From contig NZ_JBFJUX010000016.1 of assembly GCF_041624475.1 (NCBI RefSeq), positions 5,287 through 69,286 on the forward strand: a stretch of 64,000 bases of DNA, written 5' to 3'. Shown here piece after piece: positions 42,088 through 50,129 of the stretch. Below the pieces are notes generated by a model. The model saw nothing but the letters and a program-made list of their open reading frames with translations. It was not told the origin of the DNA and did not search any database. Made by a program: the position numbers and the translations under genes. Origin of the DNA: Litorivivens sp041624475 (GTDB taxonomy: Bacteria; Pseudomonadota; Gammaproteobacteria; Pseudomonadales; Spongiibacteraceae). Positions within the stretch are counted from its first letter, which is position 1. The number at the start of each line of letters is the position of its first letter.

Positions 42088-43026
42088 ATGATTCAGATCA
42101 CGACGCCGGGCCGGCCGGTTTCTACCGAGCAGCCTCTCGACAACCCCTTGCTGCACGCCCGCGCCATCAGTCGTGCGTTGGGTGTGGTGGGCGATCGCAG
42201 CTCGCTGCTGTTGACCTACTGGGTCTTTCTCGGCCGTTTTCGCTTTACGGAGCTGGTGAAATGTACCGGGCTTTCCAAAAGTCTGGTTAGTAATCGTTTG
42301 AAGCGGCTGGCAGAGCAGGGGGTAATTGAACGCCGGGATGTGAATGGGGCCAATGAATTTCACCTCACCGACATGGGTAAAGACCTCTACGATGTCGCAT
42401 TGGCCATCATCTACTGGGACAAGCGCTGGCATTTCACCGAAGGCTGTCTTACCCATCATTTGACGCACGCCGCCTGCGGTAAGGAGTTCAGCCCCGTTCC
42501 CAGTTGCGCCCAGTGTGAAGCTCCTTATGATGCCCGTGCCTGCGACTGGCATTACGGGCCCGGCGCGCCGGATTCCACACTGGCCAGCGATATGCCTTCG
42601 CGCCGATCCCGCATTGCACCCTCGGCGCTCGATGCCAAGCACCCCATTATGGACCGCAGTCTGGAAATACTAGGCGACCGCTGGACTGCACTGACCATCG
42701 CCGCTGCTTTTTATCGGGTGCGCACCTTCGGCGGCTTTCAGCAGGCCTTGGGCATTGCTACAAATATCCTGAGCAGCCGCTTAAGTCGTCTCACCGAGCT
42801 CGGCATTTTCACCCGCAATGAACAGGGCCGCGGCGAATACCGTCTCACAGAAGAGGGCCTTTCCCTCTTTCCGGTTATCGTTACCCTGATGCGCTGGGGC
42901 GATCGCTGGTTTTGTGACGAGCCAGCGTTGGTGCTCAGTCATCGCAGTTGCAACCAGCCGCTGGTCAGTATGATGGTGTGTGACCAGTGTGGTGGTCGGG
43001 TTGGGTTTGGAGATTTTTATGTGTAA
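42088..43026 (+). CDS. tandem HxlR-type winged-helix regulator with a zinc-ribbon-like tail
   Basis: This 312-residue protein holds two HxlR-like winged-helix domains: about 18-110 (VGDRSSLLLTYWVFLGRFRFTEL, SKSLVSNRLKRL) and about 185-280 (EILGDRWTALTIAAAF, ATNILSSRLSRL). Each is followed by a Cys-containing segment, CAQCEAPY near 148-153 and VCDQCGGRVGF near the C-terminus, which may bind metal. HxlR proteins are normally about 110-150 residues and act as dimers, so this looks like a covalent dimer. It ends the oxygenase operon and is the likely regulator of the divergent promoter at 37247-37324. Confidence 0.85.
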   Translation: MIQITTPGRPVSTEQPLDNPLLHARAISRALGVVGDRSSLLLTYWVFLGRFRFTELVKCTGLSKSLVSNRLKRLAEQGVIERRDVNGANEFHLTDMGKDLYDVALAIIYWDKRWHFTEGCLTHHLTHAACGKEFSPVPSCAQCEAPYDARACDWHYGPGAPDSTLASDMPSRRSRIAPSALDAKHPIMDRSLEILGDRWTALTIAAAFYRVRTFGGFQQALGIATNILSSRLSRLTELGIFTRNEQGRGEYRLTEEGLSLFPVIVTLMRWGDRWFCDEPALVLSHRSCNQPLVSMMVCDQCGGRVGFGDFYV

Positions 43027-43206
43027 TACCCTTCGTGTTCATCTGATAAAGCAAACGCGAGTGTAGGGTTCAATGGCTGATAGCGACAGTAACTGAATTC
43101 TGTGGTCAACAGCTGTTTTTATCATCGTTTCCGCTAAGTCATTGCGGCCGTCGCGAGGGCGTGGCAACCTGGTTTAACTAAGCTAATAAATATAAATGGC
43201 ACTCCC

Positions 43207-44025
43207 ATGCAGCAAACTACCTTCAAAGAAAACGGAATACACTATCGCAACTGGCCCATAAGCGGTGATGCCCGAGCGCTTGTGTTGATTGTTCACGGCC
43301 TGGGGGAGCATTGCGGACGCTACGATACCTTCGCCGGCGCGTTGAACGCAGCGGGCTATGCCGTGGCAAGCCTGGACTTGCCGGGACACGGCCAGTCTGA
43401 CGGCCGTCGCGGCCACATCGACCGCTTCAGTCAATACTGCGATGCGGTGTTGGCTCTGTATGAAAAAATCTCTAAGGCCTATCCGGATCTGCCAGTCTTT
43501 CTGCTAGGTCACAGTATGGGAGGGTTAATTTCTACGCAGCTTTTATTAAAGCATCAAGGCAAGTTTGCCGGCGCTCTGCTCTCCGGCCCCGCTATCCAAA
43601 GCCCGCAACAACCGCCGGCTTTTCAGGTTGCGGTGATCAAAATGATTGCTGCGCTGTTCCCCAAACTCGGTGTGTTAGTACTGGATGCCTCCGGCATTAG
43701 TCGGGACCCTGTGGTGGTGGAAGACTATATGCAGGACCCTCTGGTCAACAAGGGGAAGCTGTCGGCGCGTCTGCTGGTCGAGATGTTCAAGGCTATGGAG
43801 GAGTGCAAAGCTAATGCTGACAAGATCACCCTTCCTATCCGGATCATGCACGGCGGCAGGGATGATATGACCTCGCCGGAGGGCTCGGAGCTGTTGTATA
43901 AGCGGGTGGGTTCAAAGGATAAAGAGCTCAGAATTTACAATGGCCTTATGCATGAGATTCTAAACGAGCCGGAAGGGCTGGAAATTACGCAGGAAATAAT
44001 CGCGTGGATGGATGGCCATCAATAA
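43207..44025 (+). CDS. monoacylglycerol lipase-like alpha/beta hydrolase
   Basis: This 272-residue serine hydrolase resembles monoacylglycerol lipase/lysophospholipase. It shows the oxyanion segment VHGLGEHCGRY near 32, the DLPGHGQSDG loop near 60, the nucleophile Ser103 in GHSMGG, and an acidic/His pair in HGGRDDMTSP near 218 and GLMHEILNE near 245. No signal peptide is present. It stands alone with a TATAAA-like sequence about 15 nt upstream; no clear Shine-Dalgarno site was seen. Confidence 0.87.
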   Translation: MQQTTFKENGIHYRNWPISGDARALVLIVHGLGEHCGRYDTFAGALNAAGYAVASLDLPGHGQSDGRRGHIDRFSQYCDAVLALYEKISKAYPDLPVFLLGHSMGGLISTQLLLKHQGKFAGALLSGPAIQSPQQPPAFQVAVIKMIAALFPKLGVLVLDASGISRDPVVVEDYMQDPLVNKGKLSARLLVEMFKAMEECKANADKITLPIRIMHGGRDDMTSPEGSELLYKRVGSKDKELRIYNGLMHEILNEPEGLEITQEIIAWMDGHQ

Positions 44026-44120
44026 CAGCGGTTAGCCCAAAATATTATCGCGTACGTGCTCCCAGCCATCGATGTATTTGGTGTCGAACTTGGCTCTCGC
44101 TAATTCTTGGCGCGAGGAAT

Positions 44121-45518
44121 CTATTGCAGCGGCAGCTGCATATGAAAGGTTGTACCCACGTCAACGCCGGAGGTCACTGCAATATGACCCTTGTGGTGCT
44201 CCGTCACAATAAAGTGTGAATACGAAAGCCGGTGTTCAACCGGGCAGGCGGGGCGATCAGAGGTATTGGAGAAAAAGGGCTCGAATACGTCCTGCTGTTC
44301 CTCCGGTGACAGGCCGATACCGTTGTGTTGAATTTTTATCCATACCGATTCGTAGAACTCACCGACTTCCACGTTAATGACCGGCACAAACTCTGGGTGC
44401 TGTTGTGCCTTATCGCAGATTGCATGATAGGCGTGACGCAACAGACGCAGAAATACCTGCTGCATTTCGCTGGCATAGCAGGGAATCTGCGGGGTGTCCG
44501 CGTCGTAATTCCGGCGAATGGCAATGTCGTTGAAGCGAAGCCCAGTGGGCGGAGAATAAAGTCTGCCGGCCACGGTAAGGCTGTGATCCAGCAGTTCAGC
44601 CATGTTGGCCGGGTTTTTCGTACCCCGGTGGCTGGCCGCGAAGTCCAGCAGGTTTTGTACGATGGCTGTTGCCTGGTCGCCGCTTTCTTCCGCTTTTTTG
44701 ATGATGGGGATCAGCGCCTGATGCTGATTGTCATTGAGGTCATTCAGCTGCTCATGAAGCTTGTCGATAGCATTGCCAATACTTTGCAAGGGTATATTGA
44801 TATCGTGCGCCATCGCTGAAGCCAGTTCGCCCATCGCCGACATTTTATTGCGCTCCACCAGCTGGTTTTCCGCTTTCATCTGCTTGGTGATGTCGTCGAT
44901 CAGAATAACGAGGCCGGTATCGGTACCGTCGGCGAGGGTATACATGGTGATATCAAAATAGTATTGCCCGCGTTGGCTGTGCTTGATCGTGGTGGTCTTT
45001 TTACTCTCAAGCACTTTTTCAACCTGTGCCTGAGTGAGGGTTATGCGCGGATAGGCGTCCCACAGGGCAAGACCTTTTACATCTTCAAAAGTGCGCCCGG
45101 TTATTTTTTCGGCGACGTGGTTCCACTGGGTCACTTCCAGTTGGTTGTTTAACCCGATGAGCATGACCGGCATCGAGTCGACAATGCTTTTGACATAAGC
45201 CTCGCTGTGCGCGAGTTGGGTGGTTGTGGCTTGCAGGCTGGCGGTTCGCTGGGCGACGCGGTCTTCAAGCGTAGCTTTGATGTCGGTGAGTTCGCGATTG
45301 GACCGGGTCGCCTTGCGGTGCGCAAAGAATAGAAAAACTGACACCAGCAGGAGTGTAATAATCAAAACACCGCTGGAGAAATTCGCGACGTATTGCCACT
45401 TGGTTTCGCCGTCTTCATCCTTAAAGGGCGAAAGCAAATCCGCCTGAGCGTAGGCGCCCAGCAAGATGATCGGGCAGGCAGAAAGCAATTTGGCGATGGT
45501 TTTCACAGTTAAACTCAT
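44121..45518 (-). CDS. membrane PAS histidine kinase-like protein with degenerate ATPase domain
   Basis: This 465-residue protein has a signal/anchor segment at the N-terminus, a transmembrane helix near 49-67, a short coiled coil, a PAS domain (about 105-215) and a dimerisation domain with H238 in MAHDINIPLQS. The ATPase domain is abnormal. The N-box Asn is His (RLLRHAYHAI), the Asp of the G1 box is His (IQHNGIG), and the G2 glycines are missing where VEHRLSYSHFIV stands. The EPFF segment and the final GTTFHMQL remain. It therefore probably cannot bind ATP and may act as a pseudokinase. No response regulator lies next to it. Confidence 0.82.
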   Translation of the reverse strand: MSLTVKTIAKLLSACPIILLGAYAQADLLSPFKDEDGETKWQYVANFSSGVLIITLLLVSVFLFFAHRKATRSNRELTDIKATLEDRVAQRTASLQATTTQLAHSEAYVKSIVDSMPVMLIGLNNQLEVTQWNHVAEKITGRTFEDVKGLALWDAYPRITLTQAQVEKVLESKKTTTIKHSQRGQYYFDITMYTLADGTDTGLVILIDDITKQMKAENQLVERNKMSAMGELASAMAHDINIPLQSIGNAIDKLHEQLNDLNDNQHQALIPIIKKAEESGDQATAIVQNLLDFAASHRGTKNPANMAELLDHSLTVAGRLYSPPTGLRFNDIAIRRNYDADTPQIPCYASEMQQVFLRLLRHAYHAICDKAQQHPEFVPVINVEVGEFYESVWIKIQHNGIGLSPEEQQDVFEPFFSNTSDRPACPVEHRLSYSHFIVTEHHKGHIAVTSGVDVGTTFHMQLPLQ

Positions 45519-45749
45519 TCAGTACAGCGTGGCGAAGTTGGGTGATTTTACCAAAATGTCGTGGCTCCGAGGGCTTTCTTTTGGCTCTTTTAAGGCCGGT
45601 AAGTTCCTGAGTGCCGCAGCGTAGGCCGAATTACAGGTGGCATGCCTGTCTCAGGCGTCTCACAGCAGCAGGTTTAGCTCCAATAAGCTACCCTGTTAAG
45701 TGCTGTACATCACAGGCAGCCAAAACAATAATCGATTTACACACAGCAC

Positions 45750-47264
45750 ATGGGTCAGACAACGATGAAGAAACTGAGCATGGTCGACAAGGGCTTTCTG
45801 CTGGCCGAGAACCGGGAAATGCCCATGCACGTAGGCGGGGTGTCTCTGTTTACCCTGCCCGAAGGTGCCGACGAGCAGGAATTCCTGCATGAGCTGGCGC
45901 GCGCGATTCGCGATACCGACGCCTTGCTGCCCCCCTTCGGTGATCGCCTGAAGATGGGGCGGGCCGGATTGATGGGCAATGCCTACTGGGAGCCGGATCC
46001 GGCGCTGGATATGGAATACCATGTGCGCCATTCGGCGCTGCCAAAGCCCGGGCGTTATCGGGAGCTGTTTACCCTGGTATCGCGGCTGCACGGCACCCTG
46101 TTGGAGCGCAGTCGGCCATTGTGGGAAATGCATCTGATTGAGGGCCTGCAGAACCGCCAGTTTGCGGTGTATACCAAAACCCACCACGCGGCGGTGGACG
46201 GCGCCCGCTCGGTGCATATCTCCCGCAGCATGTTATCCCCCGATCCGGATCATGTGTTGGAGAACTCGCCGCTGTCTCTTGAATCCTGGCAGCGCTATAA
46301 GGATGCGCTGCTTATTGGCCAGCGCGATATCCCCACAGAAGAAGAATTGCGCAATGTGGCCGACATGCTCAAATCCACCTTTGACAGTAGCGCCAATCTG
46401 TTTAGGGCACTCAAGGGCTTTACCCAGGCCTGGGTGGGGCGTGGCGGTAATCTGACTCTGCCGCATTTGCGTGTGCCCCGCAGTGTGCTCAACAACCCGG
46501 TGGACGGGGCTCGACGATTTGTTGCCCAGTCGTGGCCCTTTGCCCGCATTCACCGTCTGGGCAAGGCCTTTGACGGGACCTTTAATGACGCGGTACTGGG
46601 TATGTGTGCCGGTGCCTTGCGCCAGTATATGATCAATCATGCGGAGTTGCCCGAGCAGGGCCTGAAGGCAATGGTGCCGGTGTCGCTGCGCCAGAAAGGT
46701 GATGTGGATTCCGGCAATGCGGTCGCGGCGATCAGCGCCGACCTGTCGACCCATATTGCTGATCCGGCCCAGCGGATGCAGTCGATTATGGCATCGGTTA
46801 AAGCTGGCAAGACCTTTTATCAGGGCATGTCGCCCAAGGAGGTTGAGCTGGTCAGCATGCTGATGCAATCGCCCTCGGCGCTGCTGATGCCGCTGGGGCT
46901 GATTCCGCGGCTGCCCCCCTACAATGTTGCGATCTCCAATGTGCCCGGTATCCGCGAAACCATGTACTGGAACGGCGCGCGGATGGACGGTTCTTACCCA
47001 CTCTCCATTGTGACCGATGGTATGGCGATGAATATCACGCTGGTGACTTATGGTGAGAATGTGGATTTCGGCATCATCGCCTGCCGTCGTTCGCTGCCAC
47101 AGGTGCAACGTTTGATCGATTATATGGAAGATGCGCTGGCAGAACTTGAAGAGGCCGCCGGGATTGGCGCAGCGCCCAAGGCTGGAAAGAAAGCTCCGGC
47201 GAAGAAAGTGCGCAAGGCAGCGCCTCGCAAGAAAAAAGTAAGCAAAGCCAAGACGACGGCTTGA
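45750..47264 (+). CDS. wax ester synthase/diacylglycerol acyltransferase (WS/DGAT)
   Basis: This 504-residue acyltransferase makes wax esters or triacylglycerol from acyl-CoA. The catalytic motif HHAAVDG is at 145-151. FNDAVLGMCAGALRQ near 277 and YNVAISNVPGI near 394 match the family. The body ends near 465. A lysine/alanine-rich tail of about 30 residues follows (GKKAPAKKVRKAAPRKKK), unlike the usual WS/DGAT end and similar to histone H1-like tails. An alternative ATG at 45765 is possible; neither start has a clear ribosome site. Confidence 0.9.
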   Translation: MGQTTMKKLSMVDKGFLLAENREMPMHVGGVSLFTLPEGADEQEFLHELARAIRDTDALLPPFGDRLKMGRAGLMGNAYWEPDPALDMEYHVRHSALPKPGRYRELFTLVSRLHGTLLERSRPLWEMHLIEGLQNRQFAVYTKTHHAAVDGARSVHISRSMLSPDPDHVLENSPLSLESWQRYKDALLIGQRDIPTEEELRNVADMLKSTFDSSANLFRALKGFTQAWVGRGGNLTLPHLRVPRSVLNNPVDGARRFVAQSWPFARIHRLGKAFDGTFNDAVLGMCAGALRQYMINHAELPEQGLKAMVPVSLRQKGDVDSGNAVAAISADLSTHIADPAQRMQSIMASVKAGKTFYQGMSPKEVELVSMLMQSPSALLMPLGLIPRLPPYNVAISNVPGIRETMYWNGARMDGSYPLSIVTDGMAMNITLVTYGENVDFGIIACRRSLPQVQRLIDYMEDALAELEEAAGIGAAPKAGKKAPAKKVRKAAPRKKKVSKAKTTA

Positions 47265-47295
47265 TGCTTTTGGCGGCGACGGCAAGGGTTATCGC

Positions 47296-47586
47296 TTGAA
47301 CGGCTGGCGCAAGCTGAATCTGGGCGATACGCTGCTGGCCGGTGATCAGCGGGATTGCATTGCGGCGGCGATTGGTTCGGCCTACAGCGCAACAGGCGAT
47401 GCTGAGATGGCTGCGTTTGTCCGGCATGAGTCCGGTGCACTGCATTGCGACTTCGTCGTTTATTTTACGCCGGCAGCGGCTAGCGTCGGCCGCCGTATGG
47501 GCGCACAACCCTGTGCGGCGCCGGCTACCCGTGAACTTACCCTGCTGGCTGGCTCAGAGAGGGCTTTTGAGCTGCTTTCGCCCTGA
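47296..47586 (+). CDS. small hypothetical protein
   Basis: This is an open frame of 96 codons with a possible TTG start, which remains open upstream to about 47263 without an ATG. The translation has an ordered look, with alternating hydrophobic segments (ALHCDFVVYFTP) and no low complexity. It sits between the WS/DGAT gene and the spermidine synthase-like gene, a 377-nt stretch that otherwise holds nothing visible. No family is recognised and the start is unsure. Confidence 0.4.
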   Translation: MNGWRKLNLGDTLLAGDQRDCIAAAIGSAYSATGDAEMAAFVRHESGALHCDFVVYFTPAAASVGRRMGAQPCAAPATRELTLLAGSERAFELLSP

Positions 47587-47641
47587 TACCCAGTAACGTA
47601 CTATCTCAGCCCTCCAATGAACCGCTACCGGACGCTAATCC

Positions 47642-48361
47642 ATGTCCCTGTTATTTGAAGAAATCGACAGCCAATCCTCACCGCTGGGTGAAATCTCTCT
47701 GCGGCGTCGCCGCATTCCGGCCTTTGGTGATCGAGATATTTACGAGGTAAAGCTCGGCGAAGAGTTCCTGATGTCGAGCATGTTTGTGGAGGCAGAAGAA
47801 GCGCTGGCCACATTGGGTTTGGCGGCGACCGAAGGCGACAGGCTGGATGTGGTTGTCGGCGGCTTGGGGCTGGGTTACACCGCAGTGGCGGCACTGAAAG
47901 ACCAGCGCATTGCCGAGCTTTTGGTGGTGGATGCCATTGATACGGTCATTCACTGGCACAAGAGTGAGCAGGTGCCGCTCGGCAAAATGCTCAATGCAGA
48001 TCCGCGCAATCGATACGTACTGGGCAGTTTTTTTGATCTGGCCACCGATCCGGCGACAGGCTTTGATCCGGACAAGCCCGGCAGAAAGTTTGACGCGATT
48101 TTGCTGGATATTGATCACTCGCCGACAGAGTTTCTGAATGCTGCCAATGCCGGCTTCTATACTCCGGTTAATCTGGGCTTGATGGCTGAGCAGCTGAAAG
48201 ATAGGGGCGTGTTTGCCATGTGGTCCCAGAACCTGCCCGAGGCGCCCTTTGAAGCCCTGTTGGCGGAGGTTTTCCCATCGGTCGAGTCGCATGTAATCAA
48301 ATTCTACAACCCGCTGCAGAACCGGGAGTCGACCAATACAGTGTATGTCTGTGTGAAATAA
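47642..48361 (+). CDS. spermidine synthase-like methyltransferase-fold protein
   Basis: This 239-residue protein has a Rossmann fold related to spermidine synthases. The nucleotide-binding motif VVVGGLGLGYTA is near 72, an acidic residue in LLVVDAID near 97, and ILLDIDHSP near 157 replaces the catalytic DxxDP loop. The N-terminal beta-sheet domain of true spermidine synthases is short here. It could use decarboxylated or normal S-adenosylmethionine; the substrate is not determined. Confidence 0.78.
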   Translation: MSLLFEEIDSQSSPLGEISLRRRRIPAFGDRDIYEVKLGEEFLMSSMFVEAEEALATLGLAATEGDRLDVVVGGLGLGYTAVAALKDQRIAELLVVDAIDTVIHWHKSEQVPLGKMLNADPRNRYVLGSFFDLATDPATGFDPDKPGRKFDAILLDIDHSPTEFLNAANAGFYTPVNLGLMAEQLKDRGVFAMWSQNLPEAPFEALLAEVFPSVESHVIKFYNPLQNRESTNTVYVCVK

Positions 48362-48385
48362 GTGCTGGCTGGTCAGGCGATAATG

Positions 48386-49417
48386 TTACAGCCTGTCGGC
48401 AAGCCTGCCCAAATGCTTACGCTGAATATGCCCGGCCTTATAGAGCGAATGCAGGCTGTCGGCAAGGGTTTCCCGGTGGTCGCGGAAGTTCAGTCCAAGC
48501 AGGTTTTCAAACTTGCTGTCGTCGGTGCATACCCAGCGGGTGGCGTACTGCATACCTTCTGAGGTAAAGGGAATATCCACGCCGGTAAACCCGATAACGT
48601 AATCTCCCAGCTTCCCCATCATGCGCAACAGCGGCCCTGGAATCGGTGCGTAGGGGACGCGGCGTCCGGTCAGATCGTAGAGTGTGTCGATCAATGACTT
48701 CCAGGGATAATAGTGACCGCCGAGGGGAATGCGCTCGGGGCCGTCGAGCTTTTCAATGATGGCAACACAGGCGTCGGCGATATCGCGCACATCGATAAAC
48801 TGGTTGCCCCGGCTGGTCACAACACCCATCCGCGCCGCAAAAATCCGCAGGGCGTTCATGGGTTCTGACAGGCCCGGATCGTGAGGGCCGATGATACTGG
48901 CCGGGTAGACAATGCTGACCGGGTAGCCTTGTTCCTGCAGCTCCCGAACGTAGTGTTCGCAAGCGGCCTTGGAGTGCCCATAGGCCGAGTCAGAATCAGC
49001 CGGAGGCTCGTCCCCGGTGAGTACGGGCAGGCTCGGATCGTAAAGCGCCGCAACACTGGAGATGTGGATCAGATGCTTCAACCCCAGCTCACAGCCTTGG
49101 CCGATCACGTTGCGGGTGCCGCCCACATTGGTGCTGATTACCTTGTCCGCGTCTTTTTTGTGGGTAGAAACAAAGGCAGCGGTGTGAACCACGCCGTCGC
49201 AGTCTTCAAGTGCCTTTCTGACGGTCTGTGCGTCGGTTACATCGCCCGTCACAATGTTGTCAAAGGTCTCCTTCAGCGAAAGTCCGTGCAGGGCCAGCAC
49301 CCGCTCAAGCTTAACGGGGGAGCGAATCAGCAGCCGAACCTGATGCCCTGCTGCCCGAAGCGCCAGGGCAGTGTGAGAGCCGACAAAACCGGTGGCACCG
49401 GTAACCAGAATGCGCAT
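48386..49417 (-). CDS. NAD-dependent epimerase/dehydratase family (extended SDR)
   Basis: This 343-residue protein has the cofactor motif TGATGFVG at 7-14, GDVTDAQTV near 58, HISSVAALYD near 118 and the active-site YGHSK near 146. The layout fits the dihydroflavonol reductase/3-beta-HSD-like branch of extended SDRs. It is convergent with the spermidine synthase-like gene, with only 24 nt between the stops. The substrate is unknown. Confidence 0.85.
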   Translation of the reverse strand: MRILVTGATGFVGSHTALALRAAGHQVRLLIRSPVKLERVLALHGLSLKETFDNIVTGDVTDAQTVRKALEDCDGVVHTAAFVSTHKKDADKVISTNVGGTRNVIGQGCELGLKHLIHISSVAALYDPSLPVLTGDEPPADSDSAYGHSKAACEHYVRELQEQGYPVSIVYPASIIGPHDPGLSEPMNALRIFAARMGVVTSRGNQFIDVRDIADACVAIIEKLDGPERIPLGGHYYPWKSLIDTLYDLTGRRVPYAPIPGPLLRMMGKLGDYVIGFTGVDIPFTSEGMQYATRWVCTDDSKFENLLGLNFRDHRETLADSLHSLYKAGHIQRKHLGRLADRL

Positions 49418-49771
49418 TGCTGGATCCTTTTAGTGGCGGGAGGATTCGCTCAAACCCTCCCTCAGCAGTTTACCTGTTTGATTTATAGGCGAAAGTACGT
49501 AGGCCGCCAGCGATTTGGATTTTTTGCGGCGGATAACGGCAGGCCCCTGAGATTAAATGATAAAAGTGTTTGACTTCTTTTTGGGGGCGGGATATTGTGC
49601 GTTTCAGCTAGAAAGAAAGACTAATTTTTGAACACCAGTTTCGTCGCACCTTAGCAGTTCTTCGTCCTGTAGTTTCTAAATCTCAGCCTAGTATTTCCCG
49701 CTACTACTGCCTGTTAAGCCACTAATTGGTTTACGGGCGCTTTGATCTAATTTCCTACAGGAATGATTGTT
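49418..49771 (+). promoter_or_regulatory. cold-shock gene promoter and long leader
   Basis: This 354-bp gap carries a sigma-70 promoter TTGACT (49570-49575), a 17-nt spacer and TATTGT (49593-49598). Transcription from about 49605 would give a leader of about 165 nt before the ATG at 49772, similar to the long leaders of cspA-type genes that fold differently in the cold. No further gene was seen; 49418-49560 holds nothing recognisable. Confidence 0.55.
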
Positions 49772-49978
49772 ATGTCACGAGTTACCGGTACTGTTAAATG
49801 GTTCAACGAAACTAAAGGCTTCGGCTTTCTTGAGCAGCAAGGCGGCCCTGATGTGTTCGCACACTTCAGCGCAATCAGCGGTTCAGGCTTTAAAACACTG
49901 GTTGAAGGCCAGGCTGTTGAGTTCACTGTGACTCAAGGCCAGAAAGGTCCTCAAGCTGAGAACATCGTCGCCGTTTAA
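49772..49978 (+). CDS. cold-shock domain protein (CspA family)
   Basis: This 68-residue single cold-shock domain binds single-stranded RNA and DNA. The RNP1 motif appears as KGFGFLEQ and RNP2 as VFAHFS; GTVKWFNETKGFGF is the family signature. AGGA 9 nt before the ATG at 49772 supports this start over the ATG at 49763. A strong terminator follows, so the gene is monocistronic. Confidence 0.95.
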   Translation: MSRVTGTVKWFNETKGFGFLEQQGGPDVFAHFSAISGSGFKTLVEGQAVEFTVTQGQKGPQAENIVAV

Positions 49979-49997
49979 TCGCCGACCAGGTTCTTCG

Positions 49998-50031
49998 AAA
50001 AAGGCAGGCCCGTAAGGGTTTGCCTTTTTTT
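49998..50031 (+). terminator. rho-independent terminator of the cold-shock gene
   Basis: AAAGGCAGGCCC and GGGTTTGCCTTT form a stem of about 12 bp including two G-U pairs, with a GTAA tetraloop, followed by a run of seven T. It lies 20 nt after the stop codon. Confidence 0.85.
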
Positions 50032-50129
50032 ATGCCCGTCGATCGGGCAGACGCGGCCCAGCCGCCTCCCTGACGTTTTCTTTAGCTCACGAATTCGCGA
50101 CAATAGCGGCTTTTCTCCAGGGATGAACC

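Noticed and set aside
46233..47285. 350-codon minus-strand frame over the wax ester synthase
   Set aside because: It is opposite an intact WS/DGAT with HHAAVDG and has no family features.
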